Shown here piece after piece: positions 46,447 through 56,628 of a stretch of DNA of 64,000 nucleotides (positions are counted from its first letter, which is position 1; each line of letters opens with the position of its first letter). The translations under genes and the position numbers were made by a program. The stretch spans positions 1 to 64,000 of the forward strand of contig CAIYYA010000249.1 of NCBI GenBank assembly GCA_903930255.1. The letters run 5' to 3'. This stretch comes from an uncultured beta proteobacterium. GTDB lineage: Bacteria > Pseudomonadota > Gammaproteobacteria > Burkholderiales > Burkholderiaceae_C. The notes under the pieces are model-generated. The model was not told the origin of the DNA. It worked only from the letters and a program-made list of their open reading frames with translations, and made no database searches.

Positions 46447-49380
46447 CTAGGGCCAAATAAGAGCCTTGCTATTGTTACTGTCCGGATTGATACAGGCAGG
46501 CTTGAGTCCTCTCAGGGGCGCGGGGCAACCCCATGCACTGCCGAATCCAAAGTCACAGATGCCGGGGGTGTTTCGCGACCCAGCCGGACACGTGCGGTCA
46601 CACTGAAGTCCTGTCTTCGTATAGCCGGCAGCACAGGTTGCGCTGGCCACGTCGCGCACCTTTTCAAGAAATCCCTTGACCTGTCCGCCTACATACTGCA
46701 AACCGTCCACGATTTGCTGGCCGCCCGGCAGTTTTGCGATACCGTCCTTTAACCACGGAGGCATGCTCGTGACGAGACTCGTGATGCCTTTCAAAACAGC
46801 AGCAGGTAGCTGTGAAGGATCCATTGCTACTTCCATCGGAACGGAAACCGATTGTGCTTGACTGAACAGTGTGAAGTTGGCATTCGCCTGACTGCTACGT
46901 GTTGAGTTTTTTACATCGACGCGAGCGGAAACCCCGTTGAAGCTAAAAACCTCCAGAGCCTTGCTGACGACCACGCCAATCCCGGGAATCGCGCTGGCGC
47001 CGCCCTTCACCGCATGGTTGATGGCGTCGAAGTTCGCATCAGCCTGCAGATAACCATTCGGCATACCGTTTAGATCACCCTTCATGATTTTTTCTACATC
47101 ACCCTTGAAATCCGAGTTGATGCGAATGTTGACGCCAGGTGCTGCGGCATTGATGTTGACTCGGATCGTGGGGTCTGGAATGTCGATATGGCCGACTGTC
47201 AGCCCGGTCGGGGCGATGACAATATACGAGTCCTGACTCACCGGTATGTTGGGGTTTGGCAGTTTGTCTATACCCGCAAACAGACTCTTGAAGGGTTCAA
47301 TATTGCCAGTCATCAGGCGATAGATCACCAGTGTGTCCTTCAACCCAGGGGTTCCGCGGGTCTTGAGAACCAAACCTGCACCTGGGCTCACGTCGGCGTC
47401 GACCAAAATCGCGCCATCGACCTGTACATTGTTGGAGCCCAGCCGCCCGTCTTTCAGAGCGGCTTCCACACCGTCCACCACACCACCCTTGACAGTGACT
47501 TTGAGTACACCGCCGGTCGAACGTATCTGGCCCAGTCTCATCACATCCCATGGACCTTGGCAGCTGTTGGGCTCGGTGTCGGGTGTCGGATCACCAGGAC
47601 AGGCGCCTGTGAAGTCGCCACCAAATGTAATACCGCCTTCATTGTCAATCTCCACGACAGGCGTGACGCCGAGCCATGGGTCAAACGAAGTGGGTTTGGC
47701 AAATAGGCGGCCTTCGGCTTCAGCGCTGAAGGAGCGTTGCCGTGTGATCTTATTGATCTTGGCGTGAAGCTTCAGGGTGAGCGTCTTCAAAGCCACCTGG
47801 GTTCGCGCAATCGGAACAATTTCACCAGTCACCCGCCAACCGTCAGCGATCTTGAACGCAATCTCCAGGTCAAGCTCATTGTTTTTGTCAAACAGGGCCA
47901 CTTCCAGCGGAACAGGGTTGGGCGCTCCCAATTTTGCGGCCAATGCGGCTGCGTTTCGCGTCAATATAGCCATGCCACCCGTCGGGTCGGTAAGTGTGGC
48001 AGACTGGTTGCGCACCATAGCCACATTCGAAAAACCACTGGCCAAATCCTTGAAAGGGTTGTTCAAGCGATTTGATGAGGGATTATTCAGCGCACCCACA
48101 CGAGCCCAGTCGAATTTACCCTTGATCTTGAAGAGCTGCGTGCGATCCTCCGATGATCTGGATTCGGCCTCTTCAACCAGGAAAGTCCCTCGGTGCGCTT
48201 CAATAAGGGGCTTGACACTGGGCAACTTGCTGCCAATGTAATCCACGGCATCCACACTGCCGATCTTTGCATTGGTCGCTCCAACGGCGGGTGACGGATC
48301 AAGACCTTCCCTTTGCCCGGTATTGATATAGCCATCGATCGCCGCATCATAGCGGTCTCCCCAGGCCGCTTTGATAAAGCCGTTACGCGCTAAATAGCTC
48401 TTGACACTGAAATTGGCGGCAGAGTCGCGGCCCTCGCTAACACCGTAGCTAAGCCAATGTTGCTGAGCCTTGTACACATTGTTTCCGAATGCAGCCTTGA
48501 GATCCGGATTGGCGTCGAGATACCACGAAGGATTCAGGACATTCAGGCGCCTGCTCCATGTTGCTGGAACGACCTCGCTGTGCGACCCGTCTCCTGAATA
48601 CAGGGTTCCGGCATTGTCAATATTATTGATAACCCAGGGTCGTCCCCTAGCGTCCACGGCGACCCTGATGACGCCTGCGGGCACTTTGTCCCATGTGCTG
48701 CCATTGAGTTTGTACAAGCCAAAACCACCCAACTCGGCAGTGCACCCAACGATCCAGACCGAGCCATCAGCACCCACATTGATATTTTTGGCGCAGCCAG
48801 GAATTTGCACCCAATCGGCCCCGGTACCCCGTGCCGAGCGAAAGATGGCTCCGGTATCTTGAATGCCCCAAATCGATCCCTTGGCATCGACGCCCAGCCC
48901 AACCAAACCACCCGGCACTTTGGTCCAACCGCCGCCATTCCACTTGTAAATTCCATAGCCACCCATTTCCCAGATGGTTCCGACGATCCACACGGTATTG
49001 TCAGCCCCGACTTTGATGTCTCTGCCTGCACCAGGAAGCAGCTTCCAGTCAGATCCATCGCCTTTCGCGGAGAAAAAGATGGTGAAATTGTTAGTGACGC
49101 CCCACAGTGATCCATTCGCATCGACTGCAAGATGGGCAAGTCCACCAGGAACCTTGAGCCAGGTGGACCCATTCCAGCGGGCAAGCCCGAAGCCTGCGCC
49201 TTCAGCAGCCATACCAACGCTCCAGATCTGTCCATTCATCCCCACAGTAATTTCGGTGTGGTTGCCCGAAAGCCGAGTCCACGCTACCGGTGGCGTTGCC
49301 GCAGATGCAGTGCCTGCGCACCAAAGCAGAGCCAAAAAGATCTGAAATAGAGCTTTCCTGATTAAACGAACTGTCATCAC
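46447..49380 (-). CDS. Large secreted protein with N-terminal tectonin-like propeller repeats
   Basis: Signal peptide; ~40-80 aa repeats (GSTWLKVPGGLAHLAVDANGSLWGV / GGWTKVPGGLVGLGVDAKGSIWGI / STWDKVPAGVIRVAVDARGRPWVI); long unassigned C-terminal half with terminal Cys cluster. Confidence 0.75.
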   Translation of the reverse strand: MMTVRLIRKALFQIFLALLWCAGTASAATPPVAWTRLSGNHTEITVGMNGQIWSVGMAAEGAGFGLARWNGSTWLKVPGGLAHLAVDANGSLWGVTNNFTIFFSAKGDGSDWKLLPGAGRDIKVGADNTVWIVGTIWEMGGYGIYKWNGGGWTKVPGGLVGLGVDAKGSIWGIQDTGAIFRSARGTGADWVQIPGCAKNINVGADGSVWIVGCTAELGGFGLYKLNGSTWDKVPAGVIRVAVDARGRPWVINNIDNAGTLYSGDGSHSEVVPATWSRRLNVLNPSWYLDANPDLKAAFGNNVYKAQQHWLSYGVSEGRDSAANFSVKSYLARNGFIKAAWGDRYDAAIDGYINTGQREGLDPSPAVGATNAKIGSVDAVDYIGSKLPSVKPLIEAHRGTFLVEEAESRSSEDRTQLFKIKGKFDWARVGALNNPSSNRLNNPFKDLASGFSNVAMVRNQSATLTDPTGGMAILTRNAAALAAKLGAPNPVPLEVALFDKNNELDLEIAFKIADGWRVTGEIVPIARTQVALKTLTLKLHAKINKITRQRSFSAEAEGRLFAKPTSFDPWLGVTPVVEIDNEGGITFGGDFTGACPGDPTPDTEPNSCQGPWDVMRLGQIRSTGGVLKVTVKGGVVDGVEAALKDGRLGSNNVQVDGAILVDADVSPGAGLVLKTRGTPGLKDTLVIYRLMTGNIEPFKSLFAGIDKLPNPNIPVSQDSYIVIAPTGLTVGHIDIPDPTIRVNINAAAPGVNIRINSDFKGDVEKIMKGDLNGMPNGYLQADANFDAINHAVKGGASAIPGIGVVVSKALEVFSFNGVSARVDVKNSTRSSQANANFTLFSQAQSVSVPMEVAMDPSQLPAAVLKGITSLVTSMPPWLKDGIAKLPGGQQIVDGLQYVGGQVKGFLEKVRDVASATCAAGYTKTGLQCDRTCPAGSRNTPGICDFGFGSAWGCPAPLRGLKPACINPDSNNSKALIWP

Positions 49381-49553
49381 TCATCCTTTGCGAAAAAGTT
49401 TATGGAATGGCGTTGGTACCACTCAGAAAGCAGCCGATTAGAGGGAAGCGCTGGAACCAGAACGAAGCTGAATCGAAGCCAGTCGAGTCTTAAACGTCTT
49501 CTAGGTAAACCGGATTGGTGCCGTATTTTCCATAAAGACGCGTCAGATTGATA

Positions 49554-49569
49554 TGGTCCATTTGGACCA
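49554..49569. promoter_or_regulatory. Perfect palindrome TGGTCC-attt-GGACCA
   Basis: 6-bp inverted repeat, 4-nt spacer. Confidence 0.3.
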
Positions 49570-49605
49570 GTTTGTTAAGCTTTCAGGTAGTCCCCGCTTG
49601 CGGCA

Positions 49606-49670
49606 CGTCTGCAGTGATCACACCACACGCGGGCAAAACCATGCGCAAAGATGCCGCATTCCAGATATTT
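49606..49670 (-). mobile_element. Remnant of IS91-family transposase zinc-binding region
   Basis: Minus-strand KYLECGIFAHGFARVWCDHC matches the recalled IS91-type motif LECGI(L/F)AHGF.R.RC..C. Confidence 0.5.
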
Positions 49671-49823
49671 TGAAAGGCTTGTCCTTGTCTTGGAACAGGT
49701 CCGGGCGATCGAAATACAGCTGGATATTTGCTGATTGAGCGAGCTTGTTTGCTGGCTTCGCCAAATGTGCGGTCACCGACCGCGCTGATTGATGACCGAC
49801 TGCCATCGTGCCAAGCCAGGCTT

Positions 49824-49841
49824 TGTCACATAACCGACACG
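49824..49841 (+). promoter_or_regulatory. Possible degenerate Pho box upstream of lplT
   Basis: TGTCACA-TAAC-CGACACG. Confidence 0.3.
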
Positions 49842-50005
49842 CTGGCCTGCTTCAATGCGCAGAGATAGGACTTACTCAAAACCGCCCCAGCGTTGTTGCG
49901 CCAACTTGTCGTACCGGATGTACTGCCTGCGTTGGTGTGCCTAGCTGGGACAACTTTGCGTAATTCTCCATTGAGTTCAATCCCACTGACCACGCAACCG
50001 CCTTT

Positions 50006-51268
50006 ATGCCAACTACATTTTTTATAGTTATCGCGGTGCAATTCATATCGACCATTGCCGACAACGCATTCTTGATCGTGGCCATTGCCCGTGTCATTGA
50101 GCTTTCTGCCGGGGCCTGGGTGATCCCGATCCTGAAGCTCAGTTTCACCTTGTTTTATGTGTTGCTGGCGCCGCTGGTTGGGCCGTTAGCCGATGCTTTC
50201 CCAAAGGGCAGGGTCATGGTTTGGGCCAATTTTCTGAAGGTCTGCGCCGTAACACTTTTGTTGACCGGTGTTGACCCGGTGCTGGCACTGGCCTGTGCCG
50301 GTTTTGGTGCGGCCATTTATGCGCCCGCCAAATACGGGCTGATCACCGAGTTGTTGGACGCCAAAGATCTCGTCAAAGCCAATGGCTATTTTGAAGGCAT
50401 CACCGTGAGCGCCGTTTTATTGGGCACTGCCTTGGGCGGAATTCTGGTCAGCCCAGTGATGCCAGTGCTGGATTTGCCCCTTCAGACGCCTTATTGGGCT
50501 AATACCAGCACGACGCTGATCGCTGGCATGTTGTGCCTGTTGGGTATTTACAGCACGGCGACACTGATGAACTTTGGCATCAAAGACAGTGGCGCACGTT
50601 ATTTGCCGCATGACATTCACCCGGTGCTGCTGATCCGTCGTTTCTTTCAAGAAAACCGAGTACTCTGGCGCGACCCGCTGGGCGGTTTGTCGATGTCCGT
50701 CACCACCCTGCTGTGGGGCGTTGGCGCCACCTTGCAATTGATCGTGTTGCGCTGGGCCATTGAATCACTTGGGCTGGCGCTCAACCAAGCGGCCTATTTG
50801 CAAGGCATCACGGCAGTGGGGGTGGTTATTGGGGCCATTTTGGCCAGTCGAAGCGTGACCCTGATGGAGGCGCCCAGGTTGCTGCCCCTGGGGCTGATCC
50901 TTGGGCTCATGGTGCCGCTGATGTTGGCGGTTCATTCCGTCTATTGGGCAGCGGTCCTGCTGGTTCTTGTGGGCGCACTGGCCGGATATTTTGTGGTGCC
51001 GATGAATGCCTTGCTGCAATACCGTGGCTGCACCTTGCTCACGGCCGGCCGCTCGATTGCGGTGCAGGGCTTCAATGAAAACGCCGGCATGTTGGTGATG
51101 TTGGCGCTGTATGCCGTAGCCACTGCAACCCATGCGCCATTGCACATCCTGATCTGGTGTTTTGCCGTGATGGTCACACTCACGATGAGTGCCATCTACC
51201 TTGCACACCGCAAGCTGCCATCCATCATTTGCCGGGTTGAACTGCCGTGTACCCCAAGCCGTGGCTGA
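50006..51268 (+). CDS. lplT: Lysophospholipid transporter LplT (MFS)
   Basis: FISTIADNAFLIVAIA, LLAPLVGPLADAFPKGRVM, AAIYAPAKYGLITELL. Confidence 0.88.
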   Translation: MPTTFFIVIAVQFISTIADNAFLIVAIARVIELSAGAWVIPILKLSFTLFYVLLAPLVGPLADAFPKGRVMVWANFLKVCAVTLLLTGVDPVLALACAGFGAAIYAPAKYGLITELLDAKDLVKANGYFEGITVSAVLLGTALGGILVSPVMPVLDLPLQTPYWANTSTTLIAGMLCLLGIYSTATLMNFGIKDSGARYLPHDIHPVLLIRRFFQENRVLWRDPLGGLSMSVTTLLWGVGATLQLIVLRWAIESLGLALNQAAYLQGITAVGVVIGAILASRSVTLMEAPRLLPLGLILGLMVPLMLAVHSVYWAAVLLVLVGALAGYFVVPMNALLQYRGCTLLTAGRSIAVQGFNENAGMLVMLALYAVATATHAPLHILIWCFAVMVTLTMSAIYLAHRKLPSIICRVELPCTPSRG

Positions 51269-51305
51269 ATTTGAATCACTTTGAATAACTAATTGGTCTT
51301 TGCTT

Positions 51306-52514
51306 ATGAACAATAAACTCAAACTTGCGCTGGTGACCGAAACTTTTTCACCCGAGGTCAACGGCGTCGCCATGACCCTTGGCAAATTGGTGGACGGCAT
51401 GCTGCAACGCGGCCACACCGTGCAAGTGGTGCGTCCTCGCCAAAACGACGAAGATGCCTTACTGTCCCGCGACGGCCTGCAGCACGTGTTAGCACAAGGT
51501 ATCCCCATACCCACCTACCCGGAGCTGCGTTTTGGCCTGCCCATCAAGGGTCGGTTGATCCGGCTCTGGCAAGCAAGCCGTCCCGACATCGTGCATGTGG
51601 CCACTGAAGGCCCTTTGGGTTGGTCGGCAGTGGCAGCGGCAAAGCACCTTGGTTTACCGGTATCGAGTTCCTTTCACACCAACTTTCATACCTACTCGCA
51701 GCACTACGGCATCGGTTGGATCAAGAACCTGATTGAGAATTACCTGCGTAAATTTCACAACCGTACCTTGACCACCATGGTGCCCACCCAAGCCATGCTG
51801 CACGCCCTGCAAAGCCGAGGTTTTAATAACCTGAGCTTGCTGTCTCGAGGTGTCGATACCCGGCAGTTTTCACCCGCCAAACGCTCCCACACACTGCGTG
51901 AATCTTGGGGCATTGGCCCCAACGATCTGCTGTGTTTGCACGTAGGACGACTGGCGAAAGAAAAAAATATCGGTGCGGTGATGGCTGCATTTCAGGCCAT
52001 TCAAGCCCATCAGCCGCGTGCCAAACTGGTCTTTGTGGGTGATGGCCCTTTGCGCAAATCGCTGGCGCAAACCCACCCTGACTGCATCTTTAGCGGAACC
52101 CAAAAAGGCGAAGCCCTGGCCACCCACTACGCCAGTGGCGATTTGTTTTTGTTTCCGAGCTTGAGCGAAACTTTTGGCAACGTAGTACCCGAAGCACTGG
52201 CCAGTGGGCTGGCGGTGCTAGCCTTTGCCAATGGAGCGGCGCTGGAACTGATCCGCAGCGAGCACAACGGCGTTGTGCTGCCATTGGCAGATGAGCAGGA
52301 TTTTGTCACCGCAGCCGTGGCTCTAGCCAGCAACCCTGACAAGCTGCAGCGTCTGCGACAAAACGCAGCAGCCAGCGTGGTCCACCTAGGCTGGGATGCC
52401 ATTTATGACAGTTTTGCGCATACGCTATCGGTGCTGGTGCCGCAACACGGCAAAGCACCCATTCAGACATCGGCCACTGGCGCATCGCTCGCCATCAATC
52501 AGACCAGTGCATGA
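51306..52514 (+). CDS. GT4 glycosyltransferase (MgtA/Agt-like, candidate diacylglycerol glycosyltransferase)
   Basis: TETFSPEVNGVAMTLGKLVDGMLQRGH, HVGRLAKEKNI, FPSLSETFGNVVPEALASG. Confidence 0.82.
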   Translation: MNNKLKLALVTETFSPEVNGVAMTLGKLVDGMLQRGHTVQVVRPRQNDEDALLSRDGLQHVLAQGIPIPTYPELRFGLPIKGRLIRLWQASRPDIVHVATEGPLGWSAVAAAKHLGLPVSSSFHTNFHTYSQHYGIGWIKNLIENYLRKFHNRTLTTMVPTQAMLHALQSRGFNNLSLLSRGVDTRQFSPAKRSHTLRESWGIGPNDLLCLHVGRLAKEKNIGAVMAAFQAIQAHQPRAKLVFVGDGPLRKSLAQTHPDCIFSGTQKGEALATHYASGDLFLFPSLSETFGNVVPEALASGLAVLAFANGAALELIRSEHNGVVLPLADEQDFVTAAVALASNPDKLQRLRQNAAASVVHLGWDAIYDSFAHTLSVLVPQHGKAPIQTSATGASLAINQTSA

Positions 52515-53376
52515 GAGCCTGGCCCATGCGAATATTGCTGTCCTGGGTCAACCCATCGCACAAGGTAAAACCCTTGGGTGCCAGCACAATCACCGTTGAG
52601 CCATGCTGAAACCAGCCCATCTCCTGGCCTTTTTTAAAGCCGGCATGGCAGGCGATGACCTTGGGGCCCGCATACTTCAAATGCAGCAGAACATCCAGAA
52701 AATGCAGCCGGATGCTGGCTACCAAGATGGCCGCAACGGGCACCAAGGCAATGCGCTTGCCATGCAGCGAACCTTGACCATCAAGACGCGTTTGAAGATA
52801 CGCCCGCTCGTTTTTACAAAACAGTTTTTCAACCCGCTTCAAGGCAATCGGATTGACGTTCCAGGTATCACCCGAAAAATAGCGCACTTTTTCGACCATG
52901 CAATCAAAGGGGGCATGAAACCGGTGGTACATGCTCGAAGTCAGCCGCAGTGTCACAAAGTAGCCGTCTTGCCAGTCTTCAATGTGCTGCTCATCGCCGA
53001 TCAAATCTTGCAGGGCATACGGAAATCCTTTGGCCTGGAACACTTGGCCGCGCGCAATCGGGCCGTGGGCTCCCACGATGGCATCCACCGGACTGGACAA
53101 ACTATCTACCGCCATGCTGATCGGCCGCACGCCGTCCTTAAGCTCGCGCGTAAAACAGTCGTGCATGCTGGTGAAGTGGCTTTTTTTAGCCTCGCTCAGA
53201 TCAAGCGCCGAAAAAAACTTCCAGATACCAATCGACAGATCACGTACCCAAGGGTGCTCGATTTTGCTGAATCGCCCCATAAATTGGGTCAGCCAGCGAC
53301 GCGGCAGGCGATTGGTCAGCAAAAAGTTCAGGTCTTCCTGACTCAGTATTTTTTGAATGTGGTGGCGAAAGCTCAT
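52495..53376 (-). CDS. psd: Phosphatidylserine decarboxylase
   Basis: SPVDAIVGAHG, MYHRFHAPFDCMVEK, WFQHGSTVIVLAPKG (GST cleavage motif). Confidence 0.88.
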   Translation of the reverse strand: MSFRHHIQKILSQEDLNFLLTNRLPRRWLTQFMGRFSKIEHPWVRDLSIGIWKFFSALDLSEAKKSHFTSMHDCFTRELKDGVRPISMAVDSLSSPVDAIVGAHGPIARGQVFQAKGFPYALQDLIGDEQHIEDWQDGYFVTLRLTSSMYHRFHAPFDCMVEKVRYFSGDTWNVNPIALKRVEKLFCKNERAYLQTRLDGQGSLHGKRIALVPVAAILVASIRLHFLDVLLHLKYAGPKVIACHAGFKKGQEMGWFQHGSTVIVLAPKGFTLCDGLTQDSNIRMGQALMHWSD

Positions 53377-53411
53377 GGGGCAAATGCTCGTTGTAAATAT
53401 GACATTGAAAG

Positions 53412-55115
53412 GTGATATTCGTGGATGAAACTATTGGACTGAATTCGATGCTCGTGTACCTTGTTGGCGGCGGCGCACTGGTGGTCGTGTTGGGCAAGTT
53501 GAAAGCTCGCCTTGAGCTTTCGCTGGCCAAACACCGCTCGCTGGCAGGGCACCCGCGCATCGCCAGACGCATCGCAGCACTGCTGCCTGTTTACAGCTAT
53601 GACGCGGCACAGGCTTTTGGACTTGACGGCGCCACGCCAGAAGTTGTTGCGCAGAGAACAAAGGCATTTGATGACTTGACTGCGAAATTCACCCAGCGGT
53701 TTCCCAACAGCGTGAATGCCACTGTTCAGGCGAGCAGCGGACTGTCTGACCTGCAATTCATCAGCGCTTACCGAATCCCGTTCCAGTTTCGGCAATTTGC
53801 AGCAGACCGGCTGAAAATCGGCTCGTTTGTCAAATCCACCGAAGGCGTGACGGTCACAGATTTGGATGACAACCTTTTTTATGACCTGACCGGCTCTTAC
53901 GGTGTCAATCTGTTCGGCAATGATTTCTACAAGGACTGTATCGATCAGGGTGCCGACCTGGTGAGGGCTCTGGGGCCGGTGCTGGGCGCTTATCACCCGG
54001 TGGTGTTGGACAACGTGGCGCGTTTGAAGGCTATCTCCGGTATGGACGAGGTCAGCTTTCATATGTCGGGCACCGAAGCCGTGATGCAGGCCGTGCGCCT
54101 GGCGCGTTACCACAGCGCGCGCGACAAGGTGGTGCGTTTTTGCGGCTCTTACCATGGCTGGTGGGGCGATGTGCAGCCCGGCATAGGCAACCCGATCAAA
54201 GCCCGCGACACCTTCACACTGGCCGAAATGAGCGAGGCCACGCTGCGCGTTTTGCGCAAGCGCAGCGACATTGCCTGCATCTTGATCAACCCACTGCAAG
54301 CGCTGCACCCAAACGCAGCGGCACCGGGCGATTCGTCGCTGCTGGACAGCTCGCGCAAAGCCCGTTTCGACAAACCCGGCTACACCGCCTGGCTGCACGC
54401 TTTGCGAAAAATTTGCGACGACAAAGGCATTGCGCTGATCTTTGACGAGGTATTTGTCGGTTTTCGCCTGGCACCAGCTGGGGCGCAAGAATACTTCGGT
54501 GTGCGGGCAGATATCGTTACCTATGGCAAAACACTGGGAGGTGGGCTGCCCATCGGCGTGGTGTGTGGTAAGGCCCATTGGATGAAGCGTTTTAACGCGC
54601 ATTTTCCAGCCGACATTTGCTTCGCCCGGGGCACCTTCAACGCCCACCCATATGTAATGGGTGCCATGAATGTTTTTCTGAAAAGCCAGGAGCGTGCAGA
54701 AATTCAAGCACTCTATGTCGATCTGGATGCCACCTGGAACCAGCGTGCACAAACGCTCAACCAACGTCTGCGCGACGAAAACCTGCCGCTTCAAGTGGCC
54801 AACTTGTCGTCGATATGGACCGTGCTTTACACCCAACCGGCATGCTACAACTGGCTGTTTCAACACTATTTACGCCTCGAAGGATTGGCATTGAGCTGGG
54901 TCGGCACAGGTCGGATCATCTTCAGTTTGAATTACAAGCAAGAAGATTTCGCTCAGGTGGTCGAACGATTTGTGCGCGCTGCACACAACATGCGTCGTGA
55001 TGGCTGGTGGCAAGCTGCGCCATCCATCACCAACCAGTCAATCAAGAGGCGCATCAGCAAAGAATTACTCCAAGCAAAATTTGGATCGAATCGAAGCGTT
55101 GCTTCTTGCGCATAA
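53412..55115 (+). CDS. Class III PLP aminotransferase (GSA-aminomutase-like) with N-terminal hydrophobic segment
   Basis: MSGTEAVMQAVRLAR, FDEVFVGFR, TYGKTLGGGLPIGV; N-terminal MLVYLVGGGALVVVLGKL. Confidence 0.85.
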   Translation: MIFVDETIGLNSMLVYLVGGGALVVVLGKLKARLELSLAKHRSLAGHPRIARRIAALLPVYSYDAAQAFGLDGATPEVVAQRTKAFDDLTAKFTQRFPNSVNATVQASSGLSDLQFISAYRIPFQFRQFAADRLKIGSFVKSTEGVTVTDLDDNLFYDLTGSYGVNLFGNDFYKDCIDQGADLVRALGPVLGAYHPVVLDNVARLKAISGMDEVSFHMSGTEAVMQAVRLARYHSARDKVVRFCGSYHGWWGDVQPGIGNPIKARDTFTLAEMSEATLRVLRKRSDIACILINPLQALHPNAAAPGDSSLLDSSRKARFDKPGYTAWLHALRKICDDKGIALIFDEVFVGFRLAPAGAQEYFGVRADIVTYGKTLGGGLPIGVVCGKAHWMKRFNAHFPADICFARGTFNAHPYVMGAMNVFLKSQERAEIQALYVDLDATWNQRAQTLNQRLRDENLPLQVANLSSIWTVLYTQPACYNWLFQHYLRLEGLALSWVGTGRIIFSLNYKQEDFAQVVERFVRAAHNMRRDGWWQAAPSITNQSIKRRISKELLQAKFGSNRSVASCA

Positions 55116-55291
55116 TTTAACGAGCAATCATTTCAGTGGCGTGACAAGCAGCTCCGGGTGCCTCTTCTTTGAATTCAGTATTTAGCATGTTTTATGCCAC
55201 TAGCGCTTATTCCAATTGCGTGAGCAGCTATTAAATTTGAAGCGCAATCAAGCGGGTCTCGGGCACTGGGTAAACTCATACGGCTATCACA

Positions 55292-56626
55292 ATGAATGAC
55301 ACCACCATGACCACGCCTCTCGAAAAAGTTTCAGAAATGCTCAAAAAGCAAAAGCGCGTTCAAGTGCTGGTGCATGGGCAGAGCATGCCGCGTCAAGACA
55401 TCGTTGAAACCCTGCTGCAAAAGCAGCAACTCGCTGAATTACACAACCTGATGTCCCAACTCCCCGCGGCAGAAATTGGCAACATCCTCGAAGCCCTGCC
55501 CCTTGAAGATGCCAAGTTGCTGTGGGCGCAAATTCCAGAGAAACGGGAGAATGACGTGCTTTGGGAGGTATCTGATAGCCGAAGAGCCGATCTGGTCGGT
55601 AGCCGTGAGCCCGCTTTCGACGAAAGTCAGATGAACGCCTTTGAATTGGTGGATGGAAAATTGCGCCAAATTCCCATCGAAAGTCGTAAAAACCTGGAAG
55701 GCTTAAAGCCAATCTGGATTGACCTACTCGGCGCAACAAAAGCCGAACGAGCTTACGTTGGCGCGCATTTCGGCCTCGCACTGCCTGATCCAGGCGACGC
55801 AACCGACCTGGAGGTCAGCACGCGCTTTCACATTGAAGAGAATGGTGAAATCCATCTTCACTCCAACTTCTTGCTTGATCGCGAAGGAAATTCACGCAGC
55901 GTTCCAGTTGCTTTTATCGTTCACATGGGAATCTTGTTTTCATTGCGCAACGAAGAACTGCCGGTTTTTCGGCTGCAGCGGCGCCGCGCAAGAACCCAAA
56001 CCGGTTATGTCACCGATTGCAATGACGTATTGTTAGATTTGTATGGGTCGGATGTCGAATACTCAGCAGACTCACTAGAGGATATTTACGCAACCTTGGG
56101 CAAGGTAGGACGACAGGTTCTGAGTGAAACCATCAGCGATGGCGAAGCTGCCGGTATTCTTGGCGACATTGCCGAAGAGGAGGACTTGAATGGACGCATC
56201 CGTGGCAATATTCTCGACACGCAACGCGCTATCAATTTCCTGATGCGAAGCAAGATCATGTCGCCCATGCAATTTGACGATGCCAAGCAGATATTGCGCA
56301 ACATTGATTCTTTGAACAGCCACACATCTTTTTTGTTCGACAAGATTAACTTCTTGATGGATGCCACCATCGGCTTTATCAACATCAACCAAAATAAACG
56401 CATCAACCAACTGACTGTCTTCGGTGTCGTGTTTATGCCGATCAACATCTTGGCCGGGATGGGCGGCATGTCTGAGTTTTCGATGATGACGCAAGGAATC
56501 CCATGGCCGCTGGCTTATGCGCTTTTCCTGATGGGTGCGAGTTTGATGGGTGTGGCGACATATGCCGCGTTGAAATATTTCGAAAAGCGAAAAGTCAAAG
56601 TTGAAAAAAGCAGTCCATCGCGATAA
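55292..56626 (+). CDS. CorA-like divalent cation transporter with MgtE_N-like N-terminus
   Basis: N-terminal MSQLPAAEIGNILEALPLEDAKLLW; C-terminal two TMs with GGMSEFSMM at the GMN position. Confidence 0.82.
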   Translation: MNDTTMTTPLEKVSEMLKKQKRVQVLVHGQSMPRQDIVETLLQKQQLAELHNLMSQLPAAEIGNILEALPLEDAKLLWAQIPEKRENDVLWEVSDSRRADLVGSREPAFDESQMNAFELVDGKLRQIPIESRKNLEGLKPIWIDLLGATKAERAYVGAHFGLALPDPGDATDLEVSTRFHIEENGEIHLHSNFLLDREGNSRSVPVAFIVHMGILFSLRNEELPVFRLQRRRARTQTGYVTDCNDVLLDLYGSDVEYSADSLEDIYATLGKVGRQVLSETISDGEAAGILGDIAEEEDLNGRIRGNILDTQRAINFLMRSKIMSPMQFDDAKQILRNIDSLNSHTSFLFDKINFLMDATIGFININQNKRINQLTVFGVVFMPINILAGMGGMSEFSMMTQGIPWPLAYALFLMGASLMGVATYAALKYFEKRKVKVEKSSPSR

Positions 56627-56628
56627 TT

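Noticed and set aside
53373-54866. 497-aa minus-strand ORF opposite the aminotransferase
   Set aside because: Antisense shadow; sense frame has clear PLP-enzyme motifs.
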